Below, one piece after another: positions 63,560 to 64,000 of a DNA stretch of 64,000 nucleotides. The notes beneath the pieces are model-generated. The model did not search any database, had not been told where the DNA came from, and worked only from the letters and a program-made list of their open reading frames with translations. The position numbers were made by a program, and so were the translations under genes. How positions within the stretch are numbered: position 1 is the first letter of the stretch; the number at the start of each line of letters is the position of its first letter. Origin of the DNA: Parvibaculum sp. (GTDB lineage Bacteria; Pseudomonadota; Alphaproteobacteria; Parvibaculales; Parvibaculaceae). The stretch is from positions 47,662 to 111,661 of the forward strand of contig NZ_JAUYUS010000052.1 in NCBI RefSeq assembly GCF_030694575.1, written 5' to 3'.

Positions 63560-64000
<441 letters not shown>

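Overview
The window is one GC-rich stretch of an alphaproteobacterial genome. The best evidence is at the right edge, where the minus strand reads 23S rRNA, 5S rRNA, then initiator tRNA-fMet, the usual tail of an alphaproteobacterial rrn operon. The gene families (three CYP153 P450s, many acyl-CoA dehydrogenases) would suit Parvibaculum-like or sphingomonad-like degraders, but the genus cannot be proved from the sequence.

Left edge (1-5.3 kb): part of an integrative conjugative element (ICE) backbone. It holds a ParB-like protein, two small hypothetical proteins, an ArdC antirestriction protein, an XRE repressor with its own tandem operators, and a module that looks like the QseC/QseM/FseA excision switch of Mesorhizobium symbiosis ICEs. 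A relic of two exbD genes, truncated at both outer ends, follows.

Centre (5.4-60.5 kb): about 55 kb of catabolic genes in alternating operons with four regulators (IclR, two TetR, FadR-type GntR) and no transporter. Sub-blocks are: (a) 5.4-16.5 kb, an operon reminiscent of the mycobacterial igr side-chain operon (three acyl-CoA dehydrogenases, DUF35, a thiolase-like protein lacking the nucleophilic Cys, alcohol dehydrogenase), divergent from CMD, MaoC, dienoyl-CoA-reductase-like and IclR genes; (b) 16.5-22.4 kb, hydrolases, crotonase and a luciferase-like monooxygenase, then an IS3 relic; (c) 22.7-32.4 kb, a KstD-like flavoprotein plus an hpa-type meta-cleavage pathway under a TetR regulator; (d) 32.6-40.7 kb, ferredoxin, CYP153, Baeyer-Villiger monooxygenase, thioesterase, nitronate monooxygenase-like protein, GntR, hydrolase and crotonase; (e) 40.7-53.3 kb, cyclohexanecarboxyl-CoA degradation (aliA, aliB, a crotonase, badH, badI) transcribed with CYP153, Rieske and luciferase-like oxygenases; (f) 53.3-60.5 kb, a two-subunit Rieske dioxygenase with a PdxA-family (TphB-like) dehydrogenase, SDR, CoA ligase and a second DUF35/thiolase-like pair.

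Right edge (60.6-64 kb): a truncated crotonase gene, a non-coding stretch, a small ORF and a large serine recombinase whose 3' end runs through the rrn terminator into tRNA-fMet.

Interpretation (inference): the island oxidises an alicyclic or terpenoid hydrocarbon. CYP153 and other oxygenases would make alcohols and acids, AliA would form the CoA thioester, AliB/crotonase/BadH/BadI would open a cyclohexane ring, and acyl-CoA dehydrogenases with DUF35/lyase pairs would shorten the products. The KstD/HpaB/extradiol branch would aromatise and cleave other rings. Repeated operator-like sequences (TTTATTATAATGAATTT family; AACACATATAT family) link distant operons. The serine recombinase at one end and the ICE switch at the other suggest that the catabolic block is ICE cargo, but the far left end is not in the window.
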